64,000 nucleotides of DNA from Lewinella sp. W8 (GTDB lineage: Bacteria; Bacteroidota; Bacteroidia; Chitinophagales; Saprospiraceae), in contig NZ_SNAQ03000019.1 in assembly GCF_004375085.3 (NCBI RefSeq), positions 1 through 64,000 on the forward strand, in the 5' to 3' direction. The position numbers and the translations under genes were made by a program. The notes beneath the pieces were generated by a model. It was not told where the DNA came from. It saw only the letters and a program-made list of their open reading frames with translations, and did not search any database. Positions 1-7,865 of this stretch are shown here, piece after piece; position 1 is the first letter of the stretch; each line of letters starts with the position of its first letter.

Positions 1-51
1 GACAATTTCAAGCCGCTCTTCTTTGGTAAATTGTTTCCTCATTTTCGACAT
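1..51 (-). CDS. N-terminus of IS3-like transposase OrfA (partial)
   Basis: Reading leftward from an ATG at 51 (or an in-frame ATG at 42), the frame gives MSKMRKQFTKEERLEIV and continues past the window edge. The KQFTKEERLEIV pattern resembles the start of helix-turn-helix IS3/IS150-type OrfA transposases, in which a basic N-terminus precedes the HTH. Only 17 codons are visible, so the call rests on this short match and on the terminal-repeat-like sequence upstream. Confidence 0.45.
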   Translation of the reverse strand, partial: MSKMRKQFTKEERLEIV

Positions 52-125
52 CTCATCGAGTTGATTGGTTAAAAATAGTAACCAAGTCAATCAGAAGTAG
101 CTGTCTACTATTGTGGGGAGCTCCA
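1..125 (-). mobile_element. Left end of an IS3-like insertion element (truncated by window)
   Basis: A transposase-like reading frame runs leftward off the window edge. On the minus strand, the element's outer end appears to lie near 125 and reads TGGAGCTCCCCACAATAGT followed by AGACAG. This resembles IS3-family terminal inverted repeats, which begin with TG and contain a C-run followed by a TAGACA-like block. The opposite end is outside the window, so neither the inverted-repeat partner nor a target duplication can be checked. The family call is an inference from the short terminus and the orfA start together. Confidence 0.45.
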
Positions 126-217
126 GGCGGAAGGGTGCTTTCCATTCCGTCCTTCAATTATTCCATCCTTCAATCCTTTAAAAACCTGGCACCTGCCCTC
201 CGGGCCCAATTTGCGGC

Positions 218-2521
218 CTATTTACTGGTCGCTCCGAGCTGACTCATCAATTCCGTGGCCCGCTTTTTGGGCAGAAAGTTTTTGTCCGCCGTGGCCCAAA
301 CCTCCAGGGCAACTTCTAAACTTTCTCGGGCGGCGGCCGGGTCTTTCTTGGCCAGGACGCGGGCCAACTCCAGGTGAAAGTCGGGATTCCGCTGGTACAA
401 TTCCAGCTGTTCCCGCAACAATTTTTCGGCCCGGTCGAGCCGTCCACCCAACCGCAAAACTCGCGCCTGAGCCAATTCTCCACCCGCAATGTCGAGCCCT
501 TCGTCCATCTGTTCGGCGACCAACTGCGCCGCGGCGGGATACTCTTCGTTGGCGACGGTTTCGTAAAGCTCAGCCATGAGTTGCATGGTCCCGCCCAGGG
601 CCGCAAAAGTAGGTCGGCACTGGATCAGCTCCTCCATTTCCGGCGGGTTCGTGGCGTCGTAAACGGATCGGTAAATGGCCGTAAAGCACTCGTACATCCG
701 GCCGCGCTCGGCGTCGTATTGCTTGAGTTCAGCGATCAACTCCTGAAGGCCCGTCTGATCGCTTTTCAGAATCTTCATTTTGGCCCGGTTGGCGTACTGA
801 TCCTGCAACTGGACGTTCACCGGGATCAGGGCCGAAGCAATCTCTATCCGATCCTCCATCAGTTGCTCCGCTGCCCGAATGCGGCCATCGTTGATGGCGA
901 TGTTGATCAACCAGTCCATCGCAGTGATGGAATCTCGAGTGACGCCGGTTTCGGAGAGAATGTTCTTCACCACTTCTTCGGCTCCGCCAAAGTTTCCGGC
1001 ACCGTATTCCAGGGAAGCCAGCTTAAACTGAAGCTGATAATCGAAGGGGTCGAGGGTCATCAGTTCCTTGAGGAGCGCTCTGGCCTCGTCGGGCTTGTTC
1101 CATTTTTGGTATAAATCGATGTATTTGCTCTTATTCCCTTCCCGGGTGGGAAAGTCCTCCGAGAGCTCATCCAGGGTAGCCTTGGCCGCCTCAAAGTCTC
1201 CCTTCTCTACGTACAGAGCGTACAATCGGTTCAGGGCATTTTCGCGATCAGAAATCGCCGCGGCCTCCTGCATCAATACGATGGCGCTATCCACGCCGTA
1301 TTCTCGCTGGTAGTAGGCACTTAGGGCCGCGTAAGGACGGTATTCGTAGGGAAAAAGCTTACGCTGCACCTCCATCAAATCGTACAGGGCCTCAAACTTC
1401 CCCTCCAGGTTGTAGAGTACCGACTTATAGTAAAACTGATCGCGGTCCGGTAAAACTTCAGCGAGCTTGATGGCGCGACGGACCAGGACTAACGCGCTGT
1501 CCCGTTGCCCCATCCCGTAGGTTTTATCTCCCGCCTGAAAGTGGCAGTCGGCGCAGGTGGGGTCGATGGTCAGGGCACGCACGAAGGCCGCCCGGGAGGG
1601 TGGCAACGCCCCCGGGTTTTCGATGAATTTCTTGCGACCTTCCACGTAGGCTTTTAGCGCTTCTGGAACGTCGGTCAACAGGCTGGAGGCCGGCAGATCC
1701 GTCGTGAATTCATCTACGGCGATGGGATCGGGCAGTTGTTGGATGATGCTCTCCTTGAGCAGGTCGACCGTCGCGTAGGGTGAAGCAGCCTCGGCGGACA
1801 GGTCATAGACCTTCTTGCCATCGCGGGTGCGGTAGATGCTGCCGGATACGGAAAACAGCCCCTCCTTTTCCTTAAAGGCTCCGCTGATGAAGTAGTCCGA
1901 ACGGACCCGTTGGGCGATCCCACGTTGGGTGCTTTGATTCAGGCGGGTGAAGTACGCCAACTCGAACAATCCGTAGTATCCCTGCAGGGTCAGGCCGTCG
2001 TACACGTAATATTCCGGACGTTGTTCCAGGTCCCGCATCAACAGGTTGGAAAGGCCCAGTTCCCAGAAGTCCTGCTCCGCGTTTCCGGTGTTGTTCTCGA
2101 AGGGGAAGATGGCCAGCTTCTTGATGGCACTGGCCTGGGGGACGCTGCGGACATTCCCCTCCAGGTCGCGGGCCGTGGCGGCAATGTCAACCACGACCTC
2201 GACTTCTTGCTGACCACCGTTGAACAGGAAAACGGCGAGCCCGAGGGCCACCAACAGGTTCGCCCCCACGAATAACTGACTTCCCTTACTGATTTTTCCC
2301 TCGCCACCCCGCACGTACAACAAGACGGCCACCGCCGGCACCGCCACCAGCCAGAGCACCAGGTATTTATCCACCAGGCTACCCGATAGCTCGTAACGGT
2401 TGACCACGAACTCCAAAAATTGCAGTAATCCGAACCCGACCGCCAGGTAGGTACCCAGGAGCTGGGGGACTTTCCGCTCCCACAAACGGGACAGTAAATT
2501 TGAAGATGGTGTGGTTGACAT
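218..2521 (-). CDS. Membrane-anchored TolB/FlgO-like domain protein with C-terminal TPR repeats
   Basis: This 767-residue protein has a short cytoplasmic N-terminus and about three hydrophobic segments (residues ~22-40, ~50-68, ~83-100). A TolB/FlgO-like module starts near residue 133 with 'KKLAIFPFENNTG', the signature seen in CyaB-type and other TPR signalling proteins. From about residue 300 to the end it is helical tetratricopeptide repeats, including 'CADCHFQAGDKTYGMG' and repeated alanine-rich helix pairs. Such proteins are usually protein-interaction scaffolds at the inner membrane. No catalytic cyclase or kinase domain is present. It starts 39 bp downstream of the S9 peptidase gene on the same strand, so the two are probably co-transcribed. 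The specific role is unknown. Confidence 0.75.
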   Translation of the reverse strand: MSTTPSSNLLSRLWERKVPQLLGTYLAVGFGLLQFLEFVVNRYELSGSLVDKYLVLWLVAVPAVAVLLYVRGGEGKISKGSQLFVGANLLVALGLAVFLFNGGQQEVEVVVDIAATARDLEGNVRSVPQASAIKKLAIFPFENNTGNAEQDFWELGLSNLLMRDLEQRPEYYVYDGLTLQGYYGLFELAYFTRLNQSTQRGIAQRVRSDYFISGAFKEKEGLFSVSGSIYRTRDGKKVYDLSAEAASPYATVDLLKESIIQQLPDPIAVDEFTTDLPASSLLTDVPEALKAYVEGRKKFIENPGALPPSRAAFVRALTIDPTCADCHFQAGDKTYGMGQRDSALVLVRRAIKLAEVLPDRDQFYYKSVLYNLEGKFEALYDLMEVQRKLFPYEYRPYAALSAYYQREYGVDSAIVLMQEAAAISDRENALNRLYALYVEKGDFEAAKATLDELSEDFPTREGNKSKYIDLYQKWNKPDEARALLKELMTLDPFDYQLQFKLASLEYGAGNFGGAEEVVKNILSETGVTRDSITAMDWLINIAINDGRIRAAEQLMEDRIEIASALIPVNVQLQDQYANRAKMKILKSDQTGLQELIAELKQYDAERGRMYECFTAIYRSVYDATNPPEMEELIQCRPTFAALGGTMQLMAELYETVANEEYPAAAQLVAEQMDEGLDIAGGELAQARVLRLGGRLDRAEKLLREQLELYQRNPDFHLELARVLAKKDPAAARESLEVALEVWATADKNFLPKKRATELMSQLGATSK

Positions 2522-2560
2522 AGGGATTCATTAGTGGTTGAGATGGAGGGAACCGATGGC

Positions 2561-5248
2561 TTATTCAATAACAACGCGGAATCCCATCGCCTTCATGCCT
2601 CCTTTGGCGTCGGCACTGGGATCCACAAAATCGTAGGCGCCGTAGCCGTAGCTTCCTCCCTCCTGCGCGTACTCCGCAACGTTACCGCCTAGGTCGTATA
2701 CGTTCGCCTTGCCCACCTTCGTGGGGGCAAAACTACCGGCCGCTTTGAACAGGGTCGTTTTGACCTCTTCCATTTTCGTGCGGAATTCCGGAACCTCATC
2801 CACCGTAATGGCGTAACCCGCCCAGTAGTTCAGGGTATTTTCCTTGGGTCCGGTCGTACGGGCCTTTTTGTGCAGGGCCGCTGCCTCTTTGGCGTTGGGC
2901 AGTCGGGCGGTTTTTCCCAGTTGCTTGCTCAGCCAGTCGAGGTACATTTTTGCCTGAGGACGGGTCACCCGCGCGGGGTGGTTGCCCGCGTTGGTTCCGT
3001 AGCGGTGTTCACGGTCGTAGGCGGCATACTGGGCGTTGGTGACCTCGAACCGACCGAGGGCAATGGTGTCCTTGCCCAGGCTTACCACCTCCGGCACCAG
3101 TTTACCTTTCGCCTGCACGCCAAATAAATCTCCCACCCGGGCCAGCGTATCCTTCGCCAGCACCATGGCCAGCGGGCTATCCTTCTTGAAGGCCCGGTTC
3201 TTGGTGTCGGGCTTTCCGAACAGGTAGGTGTCAATCCACCGCAGCTCTTCGTTCATCTTTCGCTGCTGGTGGGTGATCTTGCCCAGACCGTGGGGCTGGC
3301 CGGGAAACCAGAGGAAGCGTACCGGCGCTTTTTCGATTTGCTGCAGCGCCCGGTAGTACTCCCATCCCTGGTCCCGGGGAACCGCCCGGTCTTCACTGCC
3401 GTGGAAAATGATGGTGGGCGTCGTCACCCGTTCCAGCTCAAAGAGCGGTGATTTGAGGATGTAATTTTCGTTGTAGGTCTTGCCGCCAATGTTGTCCCAG
3501 GGAGCCCCGCCAAAGTAACTTTGGTCGAAAGAAACCCCGAAGCGACAGGTGCCGTAATCACTCGTCCAGTTGACGTCACCGGCCCCCGGACAGGCAACCT
3601 TGAACACCTCCGGATACCGGACGGTGAGCATCGTGGTCAGGATGGCGCCGTTGGACCACCCCATCGTACCGATGGAATCCCGGTGCACCATCCCCCGCTC
3701 GATGAGCCAGTTTACCCCGTTCATGATGTCTTCCATCTCGGGGTCGTAGTAGTTCTTTTTGATGCTTTCCACGAAGGCTTGTCCGTGGTTGGAGCTACCG
3801 TGGTAATTGGGTTTCAACACGAAGGAGCCGCGCTGCGCCAGCATCTGGGGGTAGGTACTCCACCGCTCGCTCCAGCGATCTAGGTCCACCCCGGAAGGCC
3901 CGCCGTGGATGCTCAGCATCAGCGGGTAGGCCCGTCCTTCCTCGTAGTCTTCGGGGTAGTAGAGGATGCCGGTGACCATCTCGTCGTTCCAGCCTTTCCA
4001 TTCCACGACTTCACTCTTTGTGATGCGCTTCTTTTTCAGCTTGGTGTTGAGCTGTACCACTTCTTCTCCTTCAGAGAAGGTAGCTCCGTCGAACTTCGCC
4101 ACGTAAAACCTGGGTAACTGGCTGGAAACGGAGTGTTCAAAGATCACCCGCTGGTGGTCGTCGCTGACGGCCAGCAGGCTGACGTGATCCTTTTTATCGC
4201 CAAGGGCCAGTTCGGTTTTGGTCCAGCCGGAGGCCGTTTTCCGGTAGTAGGCTTCCCGGCGGGTCGCCCGGTTGGCGAGGCTGGCGTAGAACCCGTCGCC
4301 CATGACCGTCATGCCGCCCCCGACGCCCAGCGCCCAGTCCAGGTCCACTTTGTCGATGGAGTAATCGTTGAGGTCCAGATAGTAGACCTCGCTCATGCCC
4401 GCACCGTCCCACTCGGGGTCGCTGGAGCTGACGGCCATGAAGTACAGTCCGGCGTTATCGTCGGTGAACTGCAGCCCCCGGGGCGTCTGGTAACCCACCA
4501 GGATTTGCCGGGTGTCGCCCGACTTCATGTCCCGCACGAAGTAGGTCGTCTTGGGCTGGGCGTCGGCGGCCTGGTGGGGGCTACCCGCCAGCCAGTAGGC
4601 CATCATACTGCCATCCTTCGACAGCGTGTAACCGCTAACGGGCTTTTCGTCTTTGGTGATTCGACTCACCTTTTTGGTCTTGAGGTCCAACTGATACAGG
4701 CGGTTGATGCGCCAGCTGGCGGTATCCTCAACGACCACTACGTTGTCCTTTTTCTTTTCCAGCTCCTGCTGCACCAGGTCCTTACCCTCGTAGCTGACGA
4801 AGGCCAGGGTCGTACTGTCAATCCAGCGGGGACTGCTGATCCCGTTTTTGAATTCGTGCACCTGTTCGGGCTCGCCGCCGTACAGACTCATGCGCCAGAG
4901 CTTGTTGCCCTTTTCCCGGGAGCTGAGAAAGTAGACGTATTCCCCGTCCTTGCTGAAAAAAGCGGAGTAGGTGCTTTCATCACCCTGCGTCAGTCGGTGG
5001 GTGCGAAACTTGCCGTCCTTCTTTTCCGTAAGCCTGGTCAGGTAAAGGTCCGAGACAAAGCGATCCTTCTTCGTAACCGCACGCCGCTTGCTCCACAGCA
5101 CCATCTCACCGTCGGGGGAAAACTGTACGGAACGCATGTATTCCGTATTGAGGATATCGTCGACCGTCCAGTCGGTAGCTTTTTCGCTCTGGGCGAGGAC
5201 GCAGGTGCAAAGCAGGCTCAGCAGGGAGCAAAGCAAGAATTGACGCAT
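2561..5248 (-). CDS. Exported S9 prolyl-oligopeptidase fused to a C-terminal FGE-like (SUMF1) domain
   Basis: The protein has 895 residues and a Sec signal peptide (MRQFLLCSLLSLLCTCVLAQ). Residues ~30-410 form a beta-propeller with DPP-IV/TolB-type repeats such as 'LSKDGSMMAYW'. An alpha/beta hydrolase domain follows (~430-690) with nucleophile Ser532 in GWSNGA, Asp620 in HGSEDRAVP and His653 in GQPHGL, a complete serine-peptidase triad. Family S9 enzymes normally end near this point. Here a further ~160 residues resemble the formylglycine-generating-enzyme fold ('GRFEVTNAQYAAYDREHR', 'DLGGNVAEYAQEGGSYGYG', 'GFRVV'). This extra domain lacks the FGE cysteine pair, so it is probably a binding or structural module. 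The likely function is periplasmic or outer-membrane-associated peptide degradation. Confidence 0.9.
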   Translation of the reverse strand: MRQFLLCSLLSLLCTCVLAQSEKATDWTVDDILNTEYMRSVQFSPDGEMVLWSKRRAVTKKDRFVSDLYLTRLTEKKDGKFRTHRLTQGDESTYSAFFSKDGEYVYFLSSREKGNKLWRMSLYGGEPEQVHEFKNGISSPRWIDSTTLAFVSYEGKDLVQQELEKKKDNVVVVEDTASWRINRLYQLDLKTKKVSRITKDEKPVSGYTLSKDGSMMAYWLAGSPHQAADAQPKTTYFVRDMKSGDTRQILVGYQTPRGLQFTDDNAGLYFMAVSSSDPEWDGAGMSEVYYLDLNDYSIDKVDLDWALGVGGGMTVMGDGFYASLANRATRREAYYRKTASGWTKTELALGDKKDHVSLLAVSDDHQRVIFEHSVSSQLPRFYVAKFDGATFSEGEEVVQLNTKLKKKRITKSEVVEWKGWNDEMVTGILYYPEDYEEGRAYPLMLSIHGGPSGVDLDRWSERWSTYPQMLAQRGSFVLKPNYHGSSNHGQAFVESIKKNYYDPEMEDIMNGVNWLIERGMVHRDSIGTMGWSNGAILTTMLTVRYPEVFKVACPGAGDVNWTSDYGTCRFGVSFDQSYFGGAPWDNIGGKTYNENYILKSPLFELERVTTPTIIFHGSEDRAVPRDQGWEYYRALQQIEKAPVRFLWFPGQPHGLGKITHQQRKMNEELRWIDTYLFGKPDTKNRAFKKDSPLAMVLAKDTLARVGDLFGVQAKGKLVPEVVSLGKDTIALGRFEVTNAQYAAYDREHRYGTNAGNHPARVTRPQAKMYLDWLSKQLGKTARLPNAKEAAALHKKARTTGPKENTLNYWAGYAITVDEVPEFRTKMEEVKTTLFKAAGSFAPTKVGKANVYDLGGNVAEYAQEGGSYGYGAYDFVDPSADAKGGMKAMGFRVVIE

Positions 5249-5347
5249 GGTATTTTGGGTATTTCAGCCCGCAAAATAACAAGGATTGTCGGTATGAAAT
5301 CCCAATTGGGCCACTAAGCCACTTCACCTGAAGGGTGAGCAAAAAAA

Positions 5348-5369
5348 CAGGTCACCAATTGTGAACCTG
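5348..5369. promoter_or_regulatory. Imperfect palindrome in divergent promoter region (candidate operator)
   Basis: CAGGTCAC, a 5-bp spacer CAATT, then GTGAACCTG form a near-perfect dyad with one bulged A. It lies in the 202-bp gap between the divergently transcribed S9 peptidase and beta-lactamase-fold genes. Position and symmetry suit a dimeric regulator site, but no cognate regulator is encoded nearby and its function is inferred. Confidence 0.3.
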
Positions 5370-5450
5370 CGGGCAGCTTACTTTTTTCCCATCGGTCAAT
5401 AGGATAAAACACAGTACTTTTAAAATCCCCGCTAAACTCCAAAAGAAGCG

Positions 5451-6776
5451 ATGATCACTTTCTTTCAATCGGCAAAGCGCTACTTACTCGCCACGCTGTT
5501 CTTGTTGTCCCCATTTTTTGCGCCCCTCTTTGCTCAGGACGTGGAGGCGGCCGCCCTGGCCGTGGAGCGCCTGCTGGATCAAAACGGCACCACCGATATC
5601 TACCAGTTCGTGGACAAGTTTATGACCACCGGGGCGGATTCCGCAACGGTCAGGAAAATTCGCGCGCTGCAGGCTGACTTAAAGGGACTGCGGGACGGCA
5701 TCGGCCTTGATCTGGATGATGATGGGGCAATTCTGTCCCTATTTGCCAACGGAGTAGAAAAAAGATTGAGGATTCTATACGATTTCTCCCAGGATGTAGT
5801 CACGGATCTATTCATCATGGCACCGGAAGAAAAACTGGTATTTGATCCGGATCATCCGGAGGAAATCCTGGGGTTTCTGAAGGAACAGGACATGGCGGGA
5901 GTAATCTTCATCCGCCAAAACGGAAAGATTATTCTGGAAGCTCCCTTTGGGATGGCTAATCGGGCGTTGAATCAGCCCAACGGACTTGAGACAATTTTTG
6001 CCATTGGATCGCGCCCCATCGACTTTACCACCGCCGCGATATTGCTCCTGGATCAGCGCAGCCAGTTGTCCCTGGACGATCCCATTGACCAGCACCTCGA
6101 TCAGGTTCCCGCGGATAAAAAAACAATGACGCTGCGTCACCTGATGTCCGGCACCTCCGGCCTACCGGATTTCTTTGATCTGGAACAGGATTGGGATCCA
6201 GACCTTCAGTGGGTTGACCGGGAGGAAGCCGTTCGCCGAATGATGGCCCAAAAATTACGCTTCCCTCCCGGTGAGGGTCGGGCCCATTCTCACGGCGCTT
6301 TCGGCCTGCTGGCCGCCATCATTGAGCTGACCACCGGAAAAACCTACCTCGAATTTCTCCAGGAGAATTTTTTCACACCAGCGGAAATGCAGCGGACGGG
6401 AGAATACGGAGACCAACAAACCTTTACGATTACGGATTTTGCCGAGGGTGGAGGACCTCAACTGGTGGGCTTACCCAATATTCCACCCAACTGGGGGCCA
6501 ACTTCCTGGCTCATCAAGGGTAGCGGAGGGATGTATTCAACCCTGGGTGACCTGCGTAAATTTTATGCACTGATCCGAAATGGCGACATCTTTGACGAAG
6601 AACACCAACGCTACTTTCAAGGAACATCGGTCAATGTTGATGGTTCCATGCGGGGGTTTGAGCTATTCAGCACCTATTATCCTCCCCACGGAGAAGTATT
6701 CCTCTTTCTCAATGCTCCCGGAGATCGAAACGTTCGCCGGAAAATTTTCCGGGCATTAGAGCAATTGATGAACTAG
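5451..6776 (+). CDS. Exported serine beta-lactamase/PBP-fold protein with degenerate catalytic motifs
   Basis: The protein has 441 residues and a signal peptide ending 'SPFFAPLFAQ'. An N-terminal helical region (~30-130) is followed by a beta-lactamase-fold domain (~145-435), recognisable from the 'TLRHLMSGTSGLPDFF' motif and the 'ELTTGKTYLEFLQENFFTPAEM' region (quoted in part) typical of class C/DD-peptidase-like hydrolases. The catalytic SxxK motif expected after 'FAIGS' reads Ser187-Arg-Pro-Ile190, so the essential lysine is missing. The YxN motif reads His279-Ser-His281. Both motifs are altered while the rest of the fold looks intact and the frame is uninterrupted. It is therefore more likely a non-catalytic binding protein, or an enzyme with altered chemistry, than a beta-lactamase or esterase. 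It is divergent from the S9 peptidase gene. Confidence 0.8.
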   Translation: MITFFQSAKRYLLATLFLLSPFFAPLFAQDVEAAALAVERLLDQNGTTDIYQFVDKFMTTGADSATVRKIRALQADLKGLRDGIGLDLDDDGAILSLFANGVEKRLRILYDFSQDVVTDLFIMAPEEKLVFDPDHPEEILGFLKEQDMAGVIFIRQNGKIILEAPFGMANRALNQPNGLETIFAIGSRPIDFTTAAILLLDQRSQLSLDDPIDQHLDQVPADKKTMTLRHLMSGTSGLPDFFDLEQDWDPDLQWVDREEAVRRMMAQKLRFPPGEGRAHSHGAFGLLAAIIELTTGKTYLEFLQENFFTPAEMQRTGEYGDQQTFTITDFAEGGGPQLVGLPNIPPNWGPTSWLIKGSGGMYSTLGDLRKFYALIRNGDIFDEEHQRYFQGTSVNVDGSMRGFELFSTYYPPHGEVFLFLNAPGDRNVRRKIFRALEQLMN

Positions 6777-6915
6777 TTTATTTACTCACTCAACACCTGC
6801 TTATCGGAAAAGCTGGATGAATTGAGTGATATAAACTCAATTTTCGGGCTGTTTCATGTGTTTGTTTTCCGCCTTTCTCTTTCCAAAAGTGGCCTTTTGG
6901 GAACTCGCCCGGCAT

Positions 6916-7152
6916 TTACTCTTCCTCCCAGTTCCTTAGTACCTCCCGAAGCGTACGGTGTTTTTGTCGGGCCGCACGGGCGTAGTGCTTCGCACAAAAC
7001 CATTCTTTTCCGCGGGGGTGACCAACAACACCTCGTTCCCGGAAGCGTTCGTTGTAGGCCCGGTCCTCGTCGGTGAGCGCGAAGGTGAGTAAGCCAGATT
7101 CCTTTCCGGGAGCAAATCGTTCGCGGCAAACGGCGCAGATGGGTGGTCGCAT
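6916..7152 (-). CDS. Small zinc-binding protein of unknown function
   Basis: This 78-residue product starts at MRPPICAVCRERF. A longer frame reaching 7242 is less likely because the extra N-terminal residues look non-coding. It contains a Cys-x2-Cys pair at the N-terminus and a Cys-x2-His pair ('WFCAKHYARAA') about 48 residues later, spaced as a single zinc-binding treble-clef or HNH-like remnant. The C-terminus is basic and then acidic. It converges with the preceding rightward gene. I do not recognise the family. Confidence 0.6.
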   Translation of the reverse strand: MRPPICAVCRERFAPGKESGLLTFALTDEDRAYNERFRERGVVGHPRGKEWFCAKHYARAARQKHRTLREVLRNWEEE

Positions 7153-7316
7153 ATTCAGTACGGTTTTGGCTTGGTGAGATCCGGCCTTCCAGCCCAATAC
7201 ACTACACCAAAAATAAAGGTAGGCCACAATTCCCAAAGGCATTTACGGGAGTTAACACCCTACCCAAAGCCTTCCGGATTTCTGGTAAATTGACTTACAA
7301 CCCACCAATCATGATC

Positions 7317-7346
7317 AAAAAAAATCCCGCCCCGACAACAGTCAGG
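7317..7346 (-). terminator. Probable rho-independent terminator for the small secreted protein gene
   Basis: Reading leftward, a short hairpin (CCTGAC, loop TGTT, GTCGGG, with one mismatch) is followed by GCGGGA and a run of eight T. It lies about 50 bp downstream of the leftward gene ending at 7399. The stem is short, so the call is moderate. Confidence 0.45.
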
Positions 7347-7398
7347 ACAGGATCGATCGGTAGTCTGATTCAATGTGCGTCTTTGGGCAGCGCAAGAA

Positions 7399-7758
7399 TT
7401 ACGCTCCCTTTTTTTTCTTTTGGGCCTGGGTCAGCTGTTCAATCTTTTCCTTCCGGATACGATTGTTTCGGGCATCCTCCCGGGTGCCTTCCCGGGTTTC
7501 CGCTGGTTGACGCTTCAGGCGTACCGCTTTACGGATGCCGCGTCGGGGGGACTGACGGCTGATGATGGCTTTGGCGTCTTCCCGATTTATGGTTGCCGGA
7601 GTACCGGTCTGCCGGGGGGCCTTACGGGTTGAGTCGTCCACCATGACATTACGTTTTTCAACGCGGGCGGGCGCTTCCATTTTCCCCTGCGCAAAGCTGT
7701 TCTGGGGGAAAAGGATCAGTAGACAAAGGGTAAATAAACCGGGGATTAAAGCTCGCAT
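7399..7758 (-). CDS. Small exported basic protein of unknown function
   Basis: The product has 119 residues from MRALIPGL; an upstream in-frame ATG at 7776 would add six residues. A clear signal peptide ends '...FPQNSFAQ'. The mature part is strongly basic and probably disordered or helical ('RKAVRLKRQPAETREGTRED', then a KKKKG tail). No catalytic motif is visible. It lies downstream of gltD on the same strand, with a 107-bp gap. Function is unknown; such lysine/arginine-rich periplasmic proteins may bind anionic polymers, but that is speculation. Confidence 0.6.
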   Translation of the reverse strand: MRALIPGLFTLCLLILFPQNSFAQGKMEAPARVEKRNVMVDDSTRKAPRQTGTPATINREDAKAIISRQSPRRGIRKAVRLKRQPAETREGTREDARNNRIRKEKIEQLTQAQKKKKGA

Positions 7759-7865
7759 ATCGGTGATGTTATTCACCCTTTAAACGTACGCCTCCCTCAG
7801 AAGTAACGGATTTTCCTAAACCTTATGCCCACCTTAGGAAAAGTGTTAAGGACCTCGAAAAACAG

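Noticed and set aside
4133..5317. 394-codon rightward frame antisense to the S9 peptidase
   Set aside because: The S9 frame has a signal peptide, propeller and complete triad; the antisense frame has none of these.
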